From Tillandsia leiboldiana (Eukaryota > Streptophyta > Magnoliopsida > Poales > Bromeliaceae): a stretch of DNA of 64,000 nt. How positions within the stretch are numbered: position 1 is the first letter of the stretch; the number at the start of each line of letters is the position of its first letter. This document shows, in pieces, positions 34,923 to 48,013 of this stretch. The notes under the pieces are model-generated. The model was not told the DNA's origin. It worked only from the letters and a program-made list of their open reading frames with translations, and made no database searches. Made by a program: the position numbers and the translations under genes. The DNA lies in NCBI GenBank assembly GCA_029204045.2, contig CM055065.1:50616520-50680519 (forward strand), written 5' to 3'.

Positions 34923-37900
34923 CTAGCGTTGTAGGAGAATTAGAAGAGCCATAAACAAATACATAAGCAGTGGAAACTTCATATCCATTACATAAACACC
35001 TGAGAAGCAAGAAGAGGAGGCAGGATGATGAGCACGATAAAAATAACTGTCGAGCATAATACGCAAATCAGAGAAATGCAGAGGTTGTTTGCAATCAATT
35101 CCATTGTGTTCTTTCGGAATTGTCATTGTATGTGTTCCATCTTTCTTTAACTTGGTCAGGTACTTTCAACCAACTAATAGTTAAGTGCAATGATTTTAAA
35201 TTTCAGGGTAATTGTTTCAGAACAGTGACCTAGATCAGTTAACTTCAATGAAGAGAAATTTCTGTATGTAAAATCTAATTTAAGAAGTATTATGGTTACA
35301 GTTGCACCGGAAGATAATACGTGAAAACTTTTATCCAAAGGTATGTAAGAGAAAAATTACATCATATGAAAAATGAATTATATGCTCAAGAATCGAAGTA
35401 ATTAACTTACCATTTTGTGCAGAAGTTGCAGCTGGAAGTGCAGGAAAATTAGTCGCTGAAAAGACAAAAAATATCAAAGATTACAACCCGGACACAGAAC
35501 GAAAGGAAAAAAGATGATTGAGGAATTAGGAAGCGAGATTAGCAGAGCCGCAGAGGATTTCATCATTCTTAACCATGCCTATTACCTACGGAACTCATGC
35601 TAGGCATGTATGCATGCGCATACTGTAGATTAGTACATGTATGAAATTTGGAATTTAGTTAAAACTAAAAAAGGGATTGTGCTTATTTAAGTGTGAGTAT
35701 GAAACATGCTAGCAATTAGGCACACAAGTATAAAGTAAATAGAGGACAAAAAAGATAATATCTAATGACGACAATTATGACAACATTTCTGGAGAATGCC
35801 AACAGCATACCATTTATATTTCACTAAATGATAAAAGATACTAAAAAGAATACTAGAATCTGAGCCTTTTCAATTAAGGGCCTGTTTGGCAGGCTGTAGC
35901 TTCTGCAGTAGTCTTTCTTGAGTAGGCCTTTGGTACTTTTTTACTAGAATCTCCTCTACAGCTTCTCACTGCAGCAGAAGCAGAAGCCCAAAATGGAGAC
36001 TTCTGGGGCATAAAAGCTTACTTTAATTTCTTGCCACAACAAAAGCTCAAGAATATTTGTTAGCCAAACGCCTTGATTCCAGAAATTTTTTGCTTTTCGG
36101 AGTAGAGCAAATTTAGAAGCCAAAGAAGATAGGCACTTAGGATGGCATCTTTCTGTTAATGTACTTAAAGATGCAATTGATATAAGGGTAAATAAGTTGA
36201 GGCATAGATCAGTGACATACACTTATTGCACGAAGAGGCAGATGCTTGAGATGAAGAGGGCCAAGGAGCTGCAATATTGTCATTTAGATCGCAAGTGAAA
36301 CTAATCCCAGATGAAGGGTCAAATGTGGCGTCAGATGGCAAACTTGGCAAAAGGCATCCAGATTCTGGAGCAAGATATTGGAAATTATAATGGAGCAAAT
36401 TAGTACGTCATTCGATGATAAAATAATGCTAAAAGATTAATCAAAGATTCAAAATAACAAAGAACACGATGTACCAACAAAAATTTAAATAACATGTAGG
36501 ATGAAGATCCATAAGCGTGTCAAATCATTCTTTTAGCTAACCTACATAGAATAATTGGAGAAAGGCATTCTGACTTATTATTAAAGACCTCAGAAAAAAT
36601 TGTGTGAGAAATTTTTTGGTTAAAACTACTGATATCTCCTAATAATCAACTTAGTCACGCAGAATTCTTCTAAGACTATATACACTAATTTAGCATCAGA
36701 ATTTCATAAAATTCCCAAACCAAAATATAGTGTGAACACTTAAAAAACATGTTAAGAGCCCCAATGCTGTTCGTGTACCTTCGTCTTTTTTTACTCTTGC
36801 TAAGAAAGCCTATGGAGAATCCTAATTAAATTCTTTCCCCCAAAATGTAAATTTTCTCCCAATTTGTCCAGATTTATGTTTCATGTAATGAGTGAACGAC
36901 ATGGATATAAACACCAATCAAAGTTCTATATCGTAAAAAAACATGTACTGTTTTGCTATTCTATCAAGATACGATTGCTATATCAAGTCAAATGGCAAAT
37001 CATCTCAGTTAGAGATACTTTGCTTAAAGGACCAAAAAAAAAGTAAGAGCTGCATAAGAAAAGTAAATAAACAGAAATGCATTACATGGAAAACCTGTAA
37101 GTAATCTGGATCTTGCTCAAGTAACAAAAGGATAGTGTGAGATAAAAGCAAACCATATGACAAGTAAACATTGATACCAATAACAATTTCTGAAATCAAT
37201 CCAGTACAACACAACACATGAATAGCTTTGTTTACCTTGAGAGCCAACTGGTTGACAGTTCCGATCAATTGGCAACAACCGCAAAAGAAAGGAAAAAAGA
37301 AGAAGAAGAAACAATCAGTATATTAATTTGATAAATCCATAAATCACCAGTATTATAGAGAGAGAGAAGCCAACAAATTGAGTTTGACATAGCTAACCTT
37401 GGAGAGAGAAGTCCTTGAGAGTTATCTGGCACAAGCTGAAAATGTTTGTGCTCACATTCTTCTCTTGCAACTTTTGACCAAGCGATGAGGCACAATCAAG
37501 CGCTTGAAGATTAGTTATAAAGCTCTGCTTTTGAAAGTGAGATACATAGCTGTTCATGGCATTGCAGCATGAAGTATGGTTCGTGGTGCTTTCACCACAA
37601 GCTTTTGCAACCTTAGTAGTGTCTGGAAAATCTAATGGACAAACTGCAAAGTGAAATAAACAATTTCGCACAGACAAATACATAATCTTACGTGCACTGA
37701 GGCAGCTTCGGAAATAGATCAGCATTTTGTAAATGCAAATTATTCAATAGTTCAGGATCATCATAATTTACCTCCATTTACGTTACAGTTAGATATCTGC
37801 CTAAGTACTTGTTTCGCTGACAAAGCACCAAGCCTGCTCGACAACCATCTGAGCACAATGTCTCTGCAACTATCAACAACAGATGAATTCTGAAGTGTCA

Positions 37901-40370
37901 AACCACCATCGCTTAAAGCAAGTTTCTTAGCCGATTCATAAATAGCATTCTGACATATTTGGCTACAACACTCATTGACCGGGTCAACTTTCCCACAAGC
38001 AGCCAATAGTTTCGAAGAGTCCACAATGCTCTCGAACCCGTTAATATCATTTACAGGGCAAGAGCCCTGTGTGAGGTTTGAGAAGTTAATCGAGCATACA
38101 CTTTGGAGGTCGCTGCTGCCACCCTGGCTTGCTAGAAGCTGTTGAATATCTGAGAGGCAAAAGTTTGCATGAGTAGAATCCAAGGCGAGCAATCCTGTAC
38201 TTTTGCTTGATTGCCCAATAAGAATTGTTATCGTCGCCTGAAGCTGGGGGCAACAAATTACGTTGGCTAAGAAAGGGGCAAAAGAGGCAAAGCAATCAAC
38301 TGCAGTAGTACTCATCAAATTGTCGACAGCTGTGAAGTTTAACGAGCATTGCCCTAAATAAAAAGCAAATAATAGTCAGTTCACATTTCAAAAGTTTTTT
38401 TTTTTTTTTTTTTTTTTTGCCTATATAGCCCTGTAAATATGCAAATTGCATAAATAGCTAGACGAAGTTGGTATTTGCATGCATATTCGTGTGCATGCCC
38501 TGCTGGGGGTATCCATGCAAGAACATTTTTTGCACATATACCACCTGCAAGGTATGAATGCAAATAATCACGATTTTCAGGGGCAAGCACACATGTAACA
38601 GTTGCACAATTTCACATATTTGAAGTGGGTATGCATGCTAATTCTTTCCGAAACACATGTGCAAGAATAATTTGTTTGTAATCATTTTTTTAAAATTTCA
38701 TTAATGCAACTCTACCAAATTGTTTTCCCTCGGAATATGACCCCAACCTGATAATTTTGGTGTGCTATTGTTGAAAAATGGAGCCAGGGGTGCAGGTGCA
38801 AGAAGAGGAATTAATGGCTGAGGGGCATTGCTTGGAGAAATTTCAGGCAAAAAGGGGCCATCTGTTTCTCTAGAGGAGTCCTCATGATGCGGTAGATGTA
38901 AGCTATGAGCAACTGTGTTTTCAAATTTGAAGAAGAGTTCTTCAAAACCTGAATGGTAAGTAAAAGCACGATTATTAGAAGTAAGCGAGATACAATTGTG
39001 ATCAAAGAGTATATTTATAAGCTAAAGAATGAGAAAATCTCTCCATAACTGCAATGAGAAATAGATTAATCATACAAGACCTCACAAAGCATACGATGGA
39101 CCACATACAATTCTAGACAACGAGAAGTAGGAAGAATGCAACACATCAAAGGCAGTAATCACACTAAGATTGGAGGGACTCAACAATGCGGTAATCTTCT
39201 CTTATTTTTAGCAGTATTACTGTATCAAGAAAAGCCCATACAATGCATTTATCCTTTCGCCACCCAATTTCTAAAAATTGTCATACCACGAGATGGAACA
39301 GAACCCGTTTTCTCTAATTTTCCAGTTTCTTCCCCAGTTCTGCAACTCTGATGAAACACCAAATTGGGGATGAATAGTGCGCTAAAAATGGGGGACTAGG
39401 CGAGTTGATAATAATCTGTTGCAGTGATTCTAGTTTATCTAATTCTGGTGTTTCTAGTTTAGCTTAGCTTAGCTCAACTTACTTTCTACCAAGTTTAGAG
39501 AGTTGCAATAGGGTTAAACTCTAAAAAGAAATGATCTATTTAGAAGCAAATCACGCCACAATGTAAAGCGCATCATAAAACGAAACAACAAATTATCGTA
39601 GAGAGCTGTTATGGACAATTTCATCACTAATTACAGGAAGCGAAAAATTACCCCACACTAGCAGGTTACAGAAACTTCTATTACATAGCCTAAATTATCA
39701 GGACACAATGTGAAACTTACTGATATCCACAAACCCTTGGCAATTGAGTTGATCTTTTCTTCTCAAACTCCATAAAGTACTATTTACTTACGGGGCGAGA
39801 TTGAACATCATAAACCCTAAACCATATGGAAACCAATTTCGCCGACCGATCTCTACTACAAATCGCATCTTTTTAGCTACAATTGATAGCACAGGAGTGC
39901 TGACCTAGATATTTAAGACCTGGGAAAGTACCCAATTCACGAATTCTTCACAACTATAGTAAATGAAACCCTAATCAGCACCAAATCAGATGAGCAAAAC
40001 CATCACAAAACACATGTAAACTCACATTGCGCAACAAAATCCCCAAAACTCATATCTTAGTTGCTTTAATCTTTTCCGCTCGAGCCCCATAAACTACTAG
40101 TTACTCACAAGGCAAGATCGAACACCATAAACCCTAGAACATAATGTCTACGAAAAATCCCATCTTTTAACCAAAATTGACCGCACAGCAGTGTAAAACC
40201 CTAGAAATTTAGCACTTTGGAGCGAACCAAGGCAAACAAAACCCTAATTTTACTGATCAACGCCGCCGCCGCCACAATGCCCACCAAATCCCCCACGATC
40301 CACCTCCCAAAATCCACCAAATCACCCGAAAACCCTAAAATTTACGCGATTTACCCACAGATCAAGCAAA

Positions 40371-40406
<36 letters not shown>

Positions 40407-40534
40407 AAAGTACAAAACCAAAAAACCCAAAAACAAATCCATCAAAAAAAAAAAAAAAATTAATGCTCACATAAAAGAATGAGAAGGGCACCAAGGAGTC
40501 TCGGAGTGGGAGGAACCATCGTTCCCCCTCCCAT
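34923..40534 (-). CDS. Uncharacterised GPI-anchored protein, At1g61900-like, 8 exons
   Basis: Exons (minus strand): 40534-40471, 38948-38748, 38353-37772, 37643-37398, 37247-37236, 36364-36221, 35455-35411, 34999-34923. All junctions are GT..AG and the phases join to a 456-aa protein. It starts MGGGTMVPPTPRLLGALLIL, a signal peptide. A Pro/Ser linker (PQPLIPLLAPAPLAPF) precedes the large Cys-rich extracellular region (e.g. CCPQLQATITILIGQSSK, NECCSQICQNA, SCCNAMNSYVSHFQKQSF, LQALDCASSLGQKLQ), then ESGCLLPSLPSDATFDPSSG and ISFTCDLNDNIAAPWPSSS. The C-terminus is a small-residue region (LPAATSAQNG) followed by a hydrophobic tail ending LLMYLFMALLILLQR, as expected for GPI anchoring. It matches Arabidopsis At1g61900 closely; function unknown, location the outer plasma membrane. 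The donor of exon 6 was chosen as AAGT/GTATGT because the alternatives give a stop. Confidence 0.92.
35876..36073. mobile_element. Probable MITE in intron 6 of the GPI-protein gene
   Basis: AAGGGCCTGTTTGGCAGGC at one end and TAGCCAAACGCCTT at the other form imperfect terminal inverted repeats of the GGCNTGTTTGG type common in plant hAT or PIF/Harbinger MITEs. The interior has further short palindromes (CTGCAG, GCAGCAGAAGCAGAAGC). No target duplication was confirmed. Confidence 0.5.
37236..37247 (-). other. 12-nt microexon of the GPI-protein gene
   Basis: TTGGCTCTCAAG is preceded by CAG and followed by GTAAAC on the minus strand. Joined to its neighbours it gives V-G-S-Q between KDFSLQ and ESGCLL, the spacing expected from the family. 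Without it the reading frame still holds (12 nt) but four residues would be lost. Confidence 0.85.
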
Positions 40535-40595
40535 TTTTTTCCCCTAAAAAAAAAAAAAAAAGAGAAGCAAATTGGAGCTCAAAGAGCAATGGTGA

Positions 40596-40665
40596 AGAAG
40601 CTCAACAAAGAGAGAGAGTGAGAGAGATGAGAGAGAGAGAGAGAGAGAGGTGGAGGTAGTGATGG
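40596..40665 (-). promoter_or_regulatory. CT-rich leader of the GPI-protein gene
   Basis: On the minus strand a CTCTCT-rich tract lies about 60-130 bp before the ATG at 40534, typical of plant core promoters and 5' UTRs. No upstream ATG was found between it and the start codon. Confidence 0.5.
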
Positions 40666-40983
40666 AGACTCCACACTCCGACATTTACTTCGATGCGTTT
40701 TTATTAATTGCGGCGGTTATTTGACACACCCACTATTTTCTTTATTATTTTTTTATTTTATAAAAAATGGAAGAGTCAAACCAACGTTTTGACATTTGCT
40801 TTGTGGTAATAATTCAACTAGTTTTTTATTATTATTTTTAATTATTACCTTTTTTTGGGAAACTAAACTAAAGTGGTATGTTGCTTCTCCTTGAATAAAG
40901 GATTTTTGGGTTACACTCTTTGTTAATTCATTGATCCATTTATATATTTTATTTTTAAATTTTGCCTATGGGTTAATATTTTA

Positions 40984-41155
40984 AGAGCAATGCTACATGT
41001 ACATTTCGAAGGGTGTACATCATACATCTTTATTATTTTAATGGTGGCGATATTTTTTACGGGTCACATCAAATGACCCATCATCACAACCCCATCCTTA
41101 GATGGGTGGGGGTGTGAGATATACACCCCTTACGGGTGTACACATAGCATTTTCC
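40984..41155 (+). mobile_element. Foldback MITE, copy near 41 kb
   Basis: Begins AGAGCAATGCTACATGTACA and ends GTACACATAGCATTTTCCAT. The inner block TTTTAATGGTGGCGATATTT is shared exactly with the copy at 14.4 kb. Confidence 0.75.
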
Positions 41156-43170
41156 ATATTTTAAAGGTCATAACAAATATTATCGTAATTTTTTTTTTCT
41201 TAATTACTAGGGAATTGTCAAAAATAAAAATAAAATTATATTTAATTTACAATACTTTTATTCTCAATAATAATTTAAATTATATTTTATTAAATTTATA
41301 AAATAATAAAGAATAGGAAAAATAATTTATTTTTAAAATTTTTTTATTAAACTTAAATTTAATAATAATTTATTATAATAATATAGTATAATTAATAATT
41401 TTATAAGGAAACTAATTTATTATAATATATAATATATAATCTCTATATAATTTACTTTAATTTGATATATGATGATATAAATAAAGCGTAGAATTAAATT
41501 TTTAAAATAATACTGTTCACTAAAAAGAAGAAACAATCTATTTCAAATTATTTTGAAATAACTGAAAATAACTAAGTTTGACCATAATTTTTTATTCTGA
41601 TAAAAAAATATTTTATTTGGCAAAATAGTGAAAATAATTTTTATTATTCTCGTTTTATTATCCCGCTATATTTTTGAATTTAATAATTCATATATATGAC
41701 CAGTATTTTGGAGGATATGTTGGATAGGCCAATTTTTCTAATAAATACTGTAATTATGACATATTTAATAGAAAATTAAAGTGTCCTCAATAATAGGTGA
41801 GTAATACAATGACTCTAAATAAAATCTATGTTATCTTACGATTTATCTAATTTACTAATTAGATTTTGTTTTACTTTTGTAAACCATTTCTATATCATTT
41901 TAACTTTGACCACAAATACATTTTCCTAAAATAATGTAGAAATTATTATTTAGCTAAAAAAAAAACAACATTTTGTGGATGCATTTTGTAAGCAAAGCAA
42001 CTTCTATTTTGCATTGTAGGATGATGTTGGTTTACAAGGTAAAAATAAAAAAATAAAAAATTTATTATTACTATTTCACATGATTTACATGTTAGCTTTT
42101 CTAAAGGAGACAAATAAGTTTCAAGTGCTTATTTCGCCTAACATCTTTTTCTATTTGAGAATTAAAAGTTGATACGTTCACGGAACAAAATAAATTATTC
42201 CAATACAAAGCCAAAAGTTGAAGAATATTTTGAGGCTTCAAAAACCAACAAAAAAGTGTAATTATCAATACACAATTTATTCTCGTACTTATTCTGATAT
42301 TCAAAAACAATAATTAAATTCTAAATCAAATTCTCGTACATTCACAAACAAGTGTGCTCGATCATTTGGCTACTCCATACACAAATTTATGAAATACAAG
42401 TTTTTTATAACACTTTTTTAAAAAAATTATTTTTAGAAAAAGCCTTGGCAATGATAACACTGAGCTCTGATCTTTTATACAAAAATAATCCAAATGAATA
42501 AATTTTGGGGCCACAATGTAGTCCTTCAATGAGTTGGCATGTCCTTAACACAAAAGCATTTTCACTATTAATTATTGTAGCTTTTATTGCATACACTACT
42601 AGTCACAAGAATACAATGGAAAAGTGTAATAAGCTGTTGTGCTACATAGAATGTTTTTTTTACAATACAAATTTTACCATACATAACAACCAAAATATCA
42701 AATGAAATATAACATTTGATAGAAACCTAAGCAAGCGTATTTCTTTTATTGGAAAATGTACAAGTACAACAAGCATGAATTTGGATTATTTAACATGAGT
42801 TCATATGAGGGCATTAATTATCAATACAAAGTATATATATATAGGAGGCTTTCTTTTTTTTCTTTTTTTTTTTGGGAAACCAATAATGTGTTGTATCTTG
42901 TAGGTTTTCATTTTGTACTTTATTGCGTGTGACTCAAATGTTTTATATCATTGATAATATTTTTCTTTGAAGTATCTGTAAATTTTTAATCTCATTTTTT
43001 TTCGCTTTGGCAATGATTTCGTAAATATAATCTAATATATATCATAAATTAATGTGAGTTATAACCTTAATAAGGTATTAGGGTTTGTTTTGTCTTTACT
43101 TCTACTTTAAACAAAAGTTAACTCAGATGATAAAGCGTTTGACAACTAAAAATGCTCGAAATATCTACTG
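41156..43170. other. AT-rich intergenic DNA, no gene recognised
   Basis: Very AT-rich and without a supported frame. Short open frames at 42.1-42.7 kb do not resemble any protein. Confidence 0.5.
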
Positions 43171-43177
43171 TAGAGGA

Positions 43178-43603
43178 GCACGCTTAACTCTTTTATTATC
43201 AGGTTAAAAGATTTAATCATATTTATATTTTTTATGTGGAACTAATTCAAATTCCATAGCACACTCATAAGTTTCAGACGGTGTAAGACTCTTCTCACTA
43301 GTCTTAGGTGACTTTGTAGAAAGCTGCACTCTACCCACAATGATCATTAGTCGGAGAACTATAATTCTGACTCAGCTGAGACTCATCTCACACTTTCGTC
43401 TGATGATTCTCTTTGATACCAATTGTGATGTTCTATTTTTTCATAGGGTCATCCATTATAAAACTACTATAACTCTAGCATACTTAACTCTCTTAATCTC
43501 TTGGATCTAACCATCGCTCAAAAATATTATAACCGAATTAAAAAATTTAATTCTTTTTTTTTATATCTTATATATAGAACTAATTCAAATTCTATGTGTC
43601 ACA
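43178..43603 (-). mobile_element. Decayed Cassandra-type TRIM
   Basis: A strongly mutated relative of the complete element at 12.3 kb. The right LTR is about 43424-43603 (TGTGATG..GTGTCACA). A mutated primer-binding complement CTTTGATACCA lies at 43411-43421. The interior retains TCAG.CTGAGACTCATCTCACA. The left LTR is truncated (from GCACGCTTAACTC near 43179 to about 43262). The 5S-like block survives only in part. Non-coding. Confidence 0.8.
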
Positions 43604-45519
43604 GCTTTTCACATGAGCACTTCGGTAAAATAAGATTACATCAATAGCATAATCAAATAGATTCTTTAATTTTACACAAAATTGGCTAACTTTTTACACC
43701 GTGCCGCAATTAGCCCATTATCAATTTAAATTTGAGCCCAATTTACTGGGCCGATAATTATTTTGGGCCAACCCTTTATTTTTTTTACAAATTAAAAAAT
43801 AATAATAATCAAGCCATGCAACATTGTGGCTACATTTATTCTTACTCTGCCACGTGGCATCATGATATCCGCAGGTTGATTATGTTGTTGATGTCATTAA
43901 ATGCCATTCATAAATAATATAATATAAAAAATAAAAAAAATGTTTAGAGTTTTCTTAATTAACTATGCATTATCCAATAATTTTTTTTAATAATATATTA
44001 TTTTGTTTATATAAAAAAACATACTATTTAATTAAGGTATGATTATGAAATTGTGAAATTGGCCAAAAAAATGAGAAAATATATTTCAATATATATATAT
44101 ATATATTAGTGTTTATTGGCCTTGTTTCTTAAATCAAAAACTTTAAATTAATTTTTTTTCCTACTATTAAAATTATTAAAATATAAATTTTAGTTTTAAA
44201 AAAATATTTTAAGTAGAATATATATAACACTAATTAATATTCGCAACAACCGAAGTACTCGACAAGCTCATAACATTTAAACAACCATCACATGGTTCAT
44301 TAAATTAAAATTTTAATATTTTAATATTTTTCCTCATATGGGACATGTTAATTAATTCACCACTATGTACATAATTTATAAATTTAATATAAGTACTTCA
44401 CCAAATATATGTTTTTTTAACTTTAAATTATATGCCATCATAATGACCACATCATAATGAGGAACAAGTGGAGATCCAAAAGATATATAAAATATATACA
44501 TTTTTTAAAAATAAAAGTATAGTCAAATAATTTTTTAAAATAAGAAAACAAAATTAAAGATACATCAGATTTTGAGCATCTAAATTAACCTTTTGTACTA
44601 TTCGTGAATAGATCTCGTTTTCACGTGTATATATAGTACACATGCATGTAAGGACGATTTTTGTTTGTGACTCTAAATTTCAAAAATTCTAATTATTATT
44701 GCTAAATTAAATTAATATAATAACTTCTTATGCATATATCTAAACTTTTTATGTTCAACTACTTAAAAATGGCAAATAAATAAATAAATAAATGCCATCT
44801 AAACTGAGTTTTTCATTAAGCTTTTTAATTGCTGTTAATAATGTGAGTTACATATATAACAAAACAAATATTGTACACACAGTTTTTTTATATATATAGT
44901 TTAATTAAATTTTTAAAAATTGGAAAAAAAAAATACGTTATCTACTTCATTCATTAAAAAAATAAACTAATCAACAAAATAAGCCAATAAAGTTTCTGAA
45001 GAAAAACAAAAAAAACAATTGCTTGTATCTTCTTCTCGAAGTGTATAACATAAAAGGTTTCCATTAATTTGCACATATAACCTAAGATATCATAATATGT
45101 ATTGATTGGAAAATAAAAAAAATTGGTTGAGTATTATAGTTTATTTATTTTTTTAAAAAAATAATTTTTTAGGGAATTCATGAAATTGTTACCAAAATGA
45201 TTGATTTAGTAAAAAACGAGCCCAAAAAATCAGCTTGCATGGTGTAGAATTAACATATAAAATATAATATATAGATTAAACCAATTAAATATTCTGCAAA
45301 AGGTTGTGGATCGAATATATGATCTCACATAATGAAGGAATTTAGAATCATTCATGTCTAATATATAAATTAAAAATACTATTCTCTTACAGCTTAAATT
45401 TTTTTTAAAAAATATTTATCTCATATTATTTAACAAAAATTGCAAACTATTTGCCACAAATAAAAAAGAGTTATTTATGTAATATATAATTAAGGTTCAG
45501 GTGCAAGGACACGAATATT
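43604..45519. other. AT-rich intergenic DNA, no gene recognised
   Basis: No gene and no recognised element other than short A/T-rich runs. Confidence 0.5.
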
Positions 45520-45524
45520 ATTAT

Positions 45525-45767
45525 TGTTAAAGGAAATAATCTCCACATACTTACTGCCATATGTGCATTCATTCGCCTTCCATATTCTTCTTAATTATGT
45601 ACCATATTTATCATTCATTCTTTTCCTTTTGGGGTTGATTAATAATTTACCATGTAAGTCTTATTCTTGTATTATATAAAGGGTGTAAACCCTCATGAAT
45701 GATAGGGTGAAAACCCTCATGAATGATATATTCAATTAAGCCCAATTCTACCTTTTCCTAGTTATTA
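45525..45767 (+). repeat. Left LTR of the young element
   Basis: Begins TGTTAAAGGAAATAATC and contains TATATAAAGGG, a possible TATA box, near its 3' part, followed by a duplicated AACCCTCATGAATGATA unit. Confidence 0.9.
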
Positions 45768-46019
45768 TGGTATCGGAGCAAGGTTACTCCAATTACTCTA
45801 GACGATAGGTTATCTATCTCAGTCGATATCATCGATTCCATCCAGCATTGCGCGTTGTCGTCGACGTTGTCACCACCGTACTCAGAGCCTGTCTGCCTGA
45901 TCGTCATTATCACCGTACTCAGAGCCTCGTTATAAGCCTTTTTCCGATGTACATCATGACATGCGATCCAGCCCTACTGCACCAGCCTCACGTCCATCGC
46001 GTGACCTGTCACAAGTACA

Positions 46020-46403
46020 ATGCAACTACTGAAGCAACTAAGAATGGCCAGCACCGTCTCCTACTCCGCTGGCACCGTCTCCGGCTCCGCTGGCACCGTC
46101 TCCTGCTCCGCTGGCACCTTCGCCGGCTCCGCTGGTACCGTCTCCTGCTCCGCTGGCACCTTCGCCGGCTCCGCTGGCACCGTCTCCTGCTCCGCTGGCA
46201 CCTTCGCCGGCTCCGCTGGTACCGTCTCCTGCTCCGCTGGCACCGTCTCCTGCTCGGCTGGCACCGTCACCGGTCCCCGCGGCGACTTCGAATTCTCTGT
46301 CGCCAGCGCGGAATGCACCGGGAGGGTTTTCGCCGCCCTCGTCTCCTCCGGCGCCTTCGCCGCCCTCGTCTGCTTCCCCTGTTCTGAAAGCATCTGGAAT
46401 TGA
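46020..46403 (+). other. Remnant open frame with 21-bp minisatellite inside the LTR element
   Basis: A 127-codon open frame containing repeated SAGTVSC / SAGTFAG heptapeptides. They are encoded by alternating 21-bp units TCCGCTGGCACCGTCTCCTGC and TCCGCTGGCACCTTCGCCGGC across about 46061-46272. It is GC-rich inside AT-rich LTRs. It could be what is left of a gag-pol interior after deletion, or captured sequence. The other open frames over it (Arg/Leu-rich plus frame, Pro/Glu-rich minus frame) come from the same repeat. I do not assign a function. Confidence 0.6.
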
Positions 46404-46583
46404 GATTGCATAACCAACCTCCCCCCAAAACCCCCGCTATGTCCCCGACCCCGACCCCTCCGTTACCTCCCCCGCCGTCTACTTCCCCATATATTCCATC
46501 AATATATTCCTTGGAGCGTTTTCGGACTCTGGTATCCAAACTTCAGCTGATTTCCAACAAACCATCTTCAGTTTGAGGGGGGG

Positions 46584-46826
46584 TGTTAAAGGAAATAATC
46601 TCCACATACTTACTGCCATATGTGCATTCATTCGCCTTCCATATTCTTCTTAATTATGTACCATATTTATCATTCATTCTTTTCCTTTTGGGGTTGATTA
46701 ATAATTTACCATGTAAGTCTTATTCTTGTATTATATAAAGGGTGTAAACCCTCATGAATGATAGGGTGAAAACCCTCATGAATGATATATTCAATTAAGC
46801 CCAATTCTACCTTTTCCTAGTTATTA
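46584..46826 (+). repeat. Right LTR of the young element
   Basis: The same length as the left LTR, with no differences found by eye. Confidence 0.9.
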
Positions 46827-47951
46827 ATTATATAGTGCTGCTATTTTATTTCTATCTCGTTTAGTGAATTAAATCAGGTTCAATTAATTAATAGCATAAA
46901 AAAAAATAACTGCTAATTTTTAAAATTTCAAATCACAAAAATAAATCATTTTAATAATAGATGCTTTGTCTATGTACAAAACATATGCTACATCCAAATA
47001 ATAATAATAATAATACAAAGTAATATAGATTCAAATATACATAAAAAGTAGTAATTCACACGTATGATAATTCCAAATCATAATTAAGGTGCTGATCATA
47101 ATCCCAATTATGTAGCTAGCTGTTTACATGGTAATTAATTAATTAATGTTTTTCTAATATTTATGATCAACGTGCTTTGTATTTTACAACATAAAATATA
47201 TATAGTTTTGGTGAAAGGGAAATGAGAGAAAGGGGCTAGGTTAATTTGGATTAACATGTGGTGCAGGATTAAATAATTAATAATGTATGGACAATTTTGA
47301 TGATGAGTGCCATGACCTCAACTTCAGAAACAGCAGTTATCTGGGGCACTCAATTTATTTTTCTCTTTTTTTTTTTAAACCCAAAAAATTAATCAAACTT
47401 TGACATGACCCAATCAGTTCTAATTATTCACCAAATAGTAGGTAGTTTAATGGTAAGGTAATTAAGTAGTAGTCCTTTGAATGGCCTGATCGATCCATAT
47501 GTGTTTAATAGAGTAGTTGGTTTTATATATGGTTAGGGATTTGAACTTTCATTCATGTGTTAAAATAAGGTGCTCATGCATATTTCATCTGATTTTATAT
47601 AAATAGAAATTGAAAAAAGATTTTTTATTTAATGTATAAATTAAAGATTATATTTTTATAATAATTTAAATTTTTGGAGAACAACGATTATTTTTATATT
47701 AATTTTACACTTTGGGCGTGGCTGCTAGCTAGTATCATATATATCATGCTAATTCAGTCTTAGTCCAACTATTTATCTTTTCAATTAATTGATTGATCTT
47801 TTATATTTTTTTATCTATTGGTACAATAATGTGATTAAATAAATAAAATAGGTGAAAGTTCTTTGTGGAGTTTTTTCTATGTAATCTAAATATGTAGTCC
47901 TTATCTATGAGGCCCTACAAGTTTCAATTGCAGTTGAACTAAGCTATTTTG

Positions 47952-47956
<5 letters not shown>

Positions 47957-48010
<54 letters not shown>
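47957..48010. repeat. (TA)n microsatellite
   Basis: About 54 bp of alternating AT. Confidence 0.9.

Positions 48011-48013
<3 letters not shown>

Larger units (their letters stand above)
45525..46826 (+). mobile_element. Young non-autonomous LTR retrotransposon
   Basis: Two 243-bp LTRs (45525-45767 and 46584-46826), which look identical on reading, flank an 816-bp interior. TGGTATCGGAGC, complementary to the initiator tRNA-Met 3' end with one variant base, starts at 45768 directly after the left LTR. The polypurine tract GAGGGGGGGTG directly precedes the right LTR. A 5-bp target duplication ATTAT is at 45520-45524 and 46827-46831. The LTRs end in TA instead of CA. No reverse transcriptase, integrase or protease is encoded, so it depends on another element. 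Identical LTRs imply very recent insertion. Confidence 0.93.

Noticed and set aside
36165..36230. Alternative donors AATAA/GTGTAT and TTC/GTGCAA for exon 6 of the GPI-protein gene
   Set aside because: Both put the next exon into a frame with an immediate stop. AAGT/GTATGT keeps the frame and has a better consensus.
45848..46387. Arg/Leu/His-rich 179-aa plus frame in the LTR element
   Set aside because: An alternative reading of the same 21-bp minisatellite, without resemblance to gag or to any host protein.
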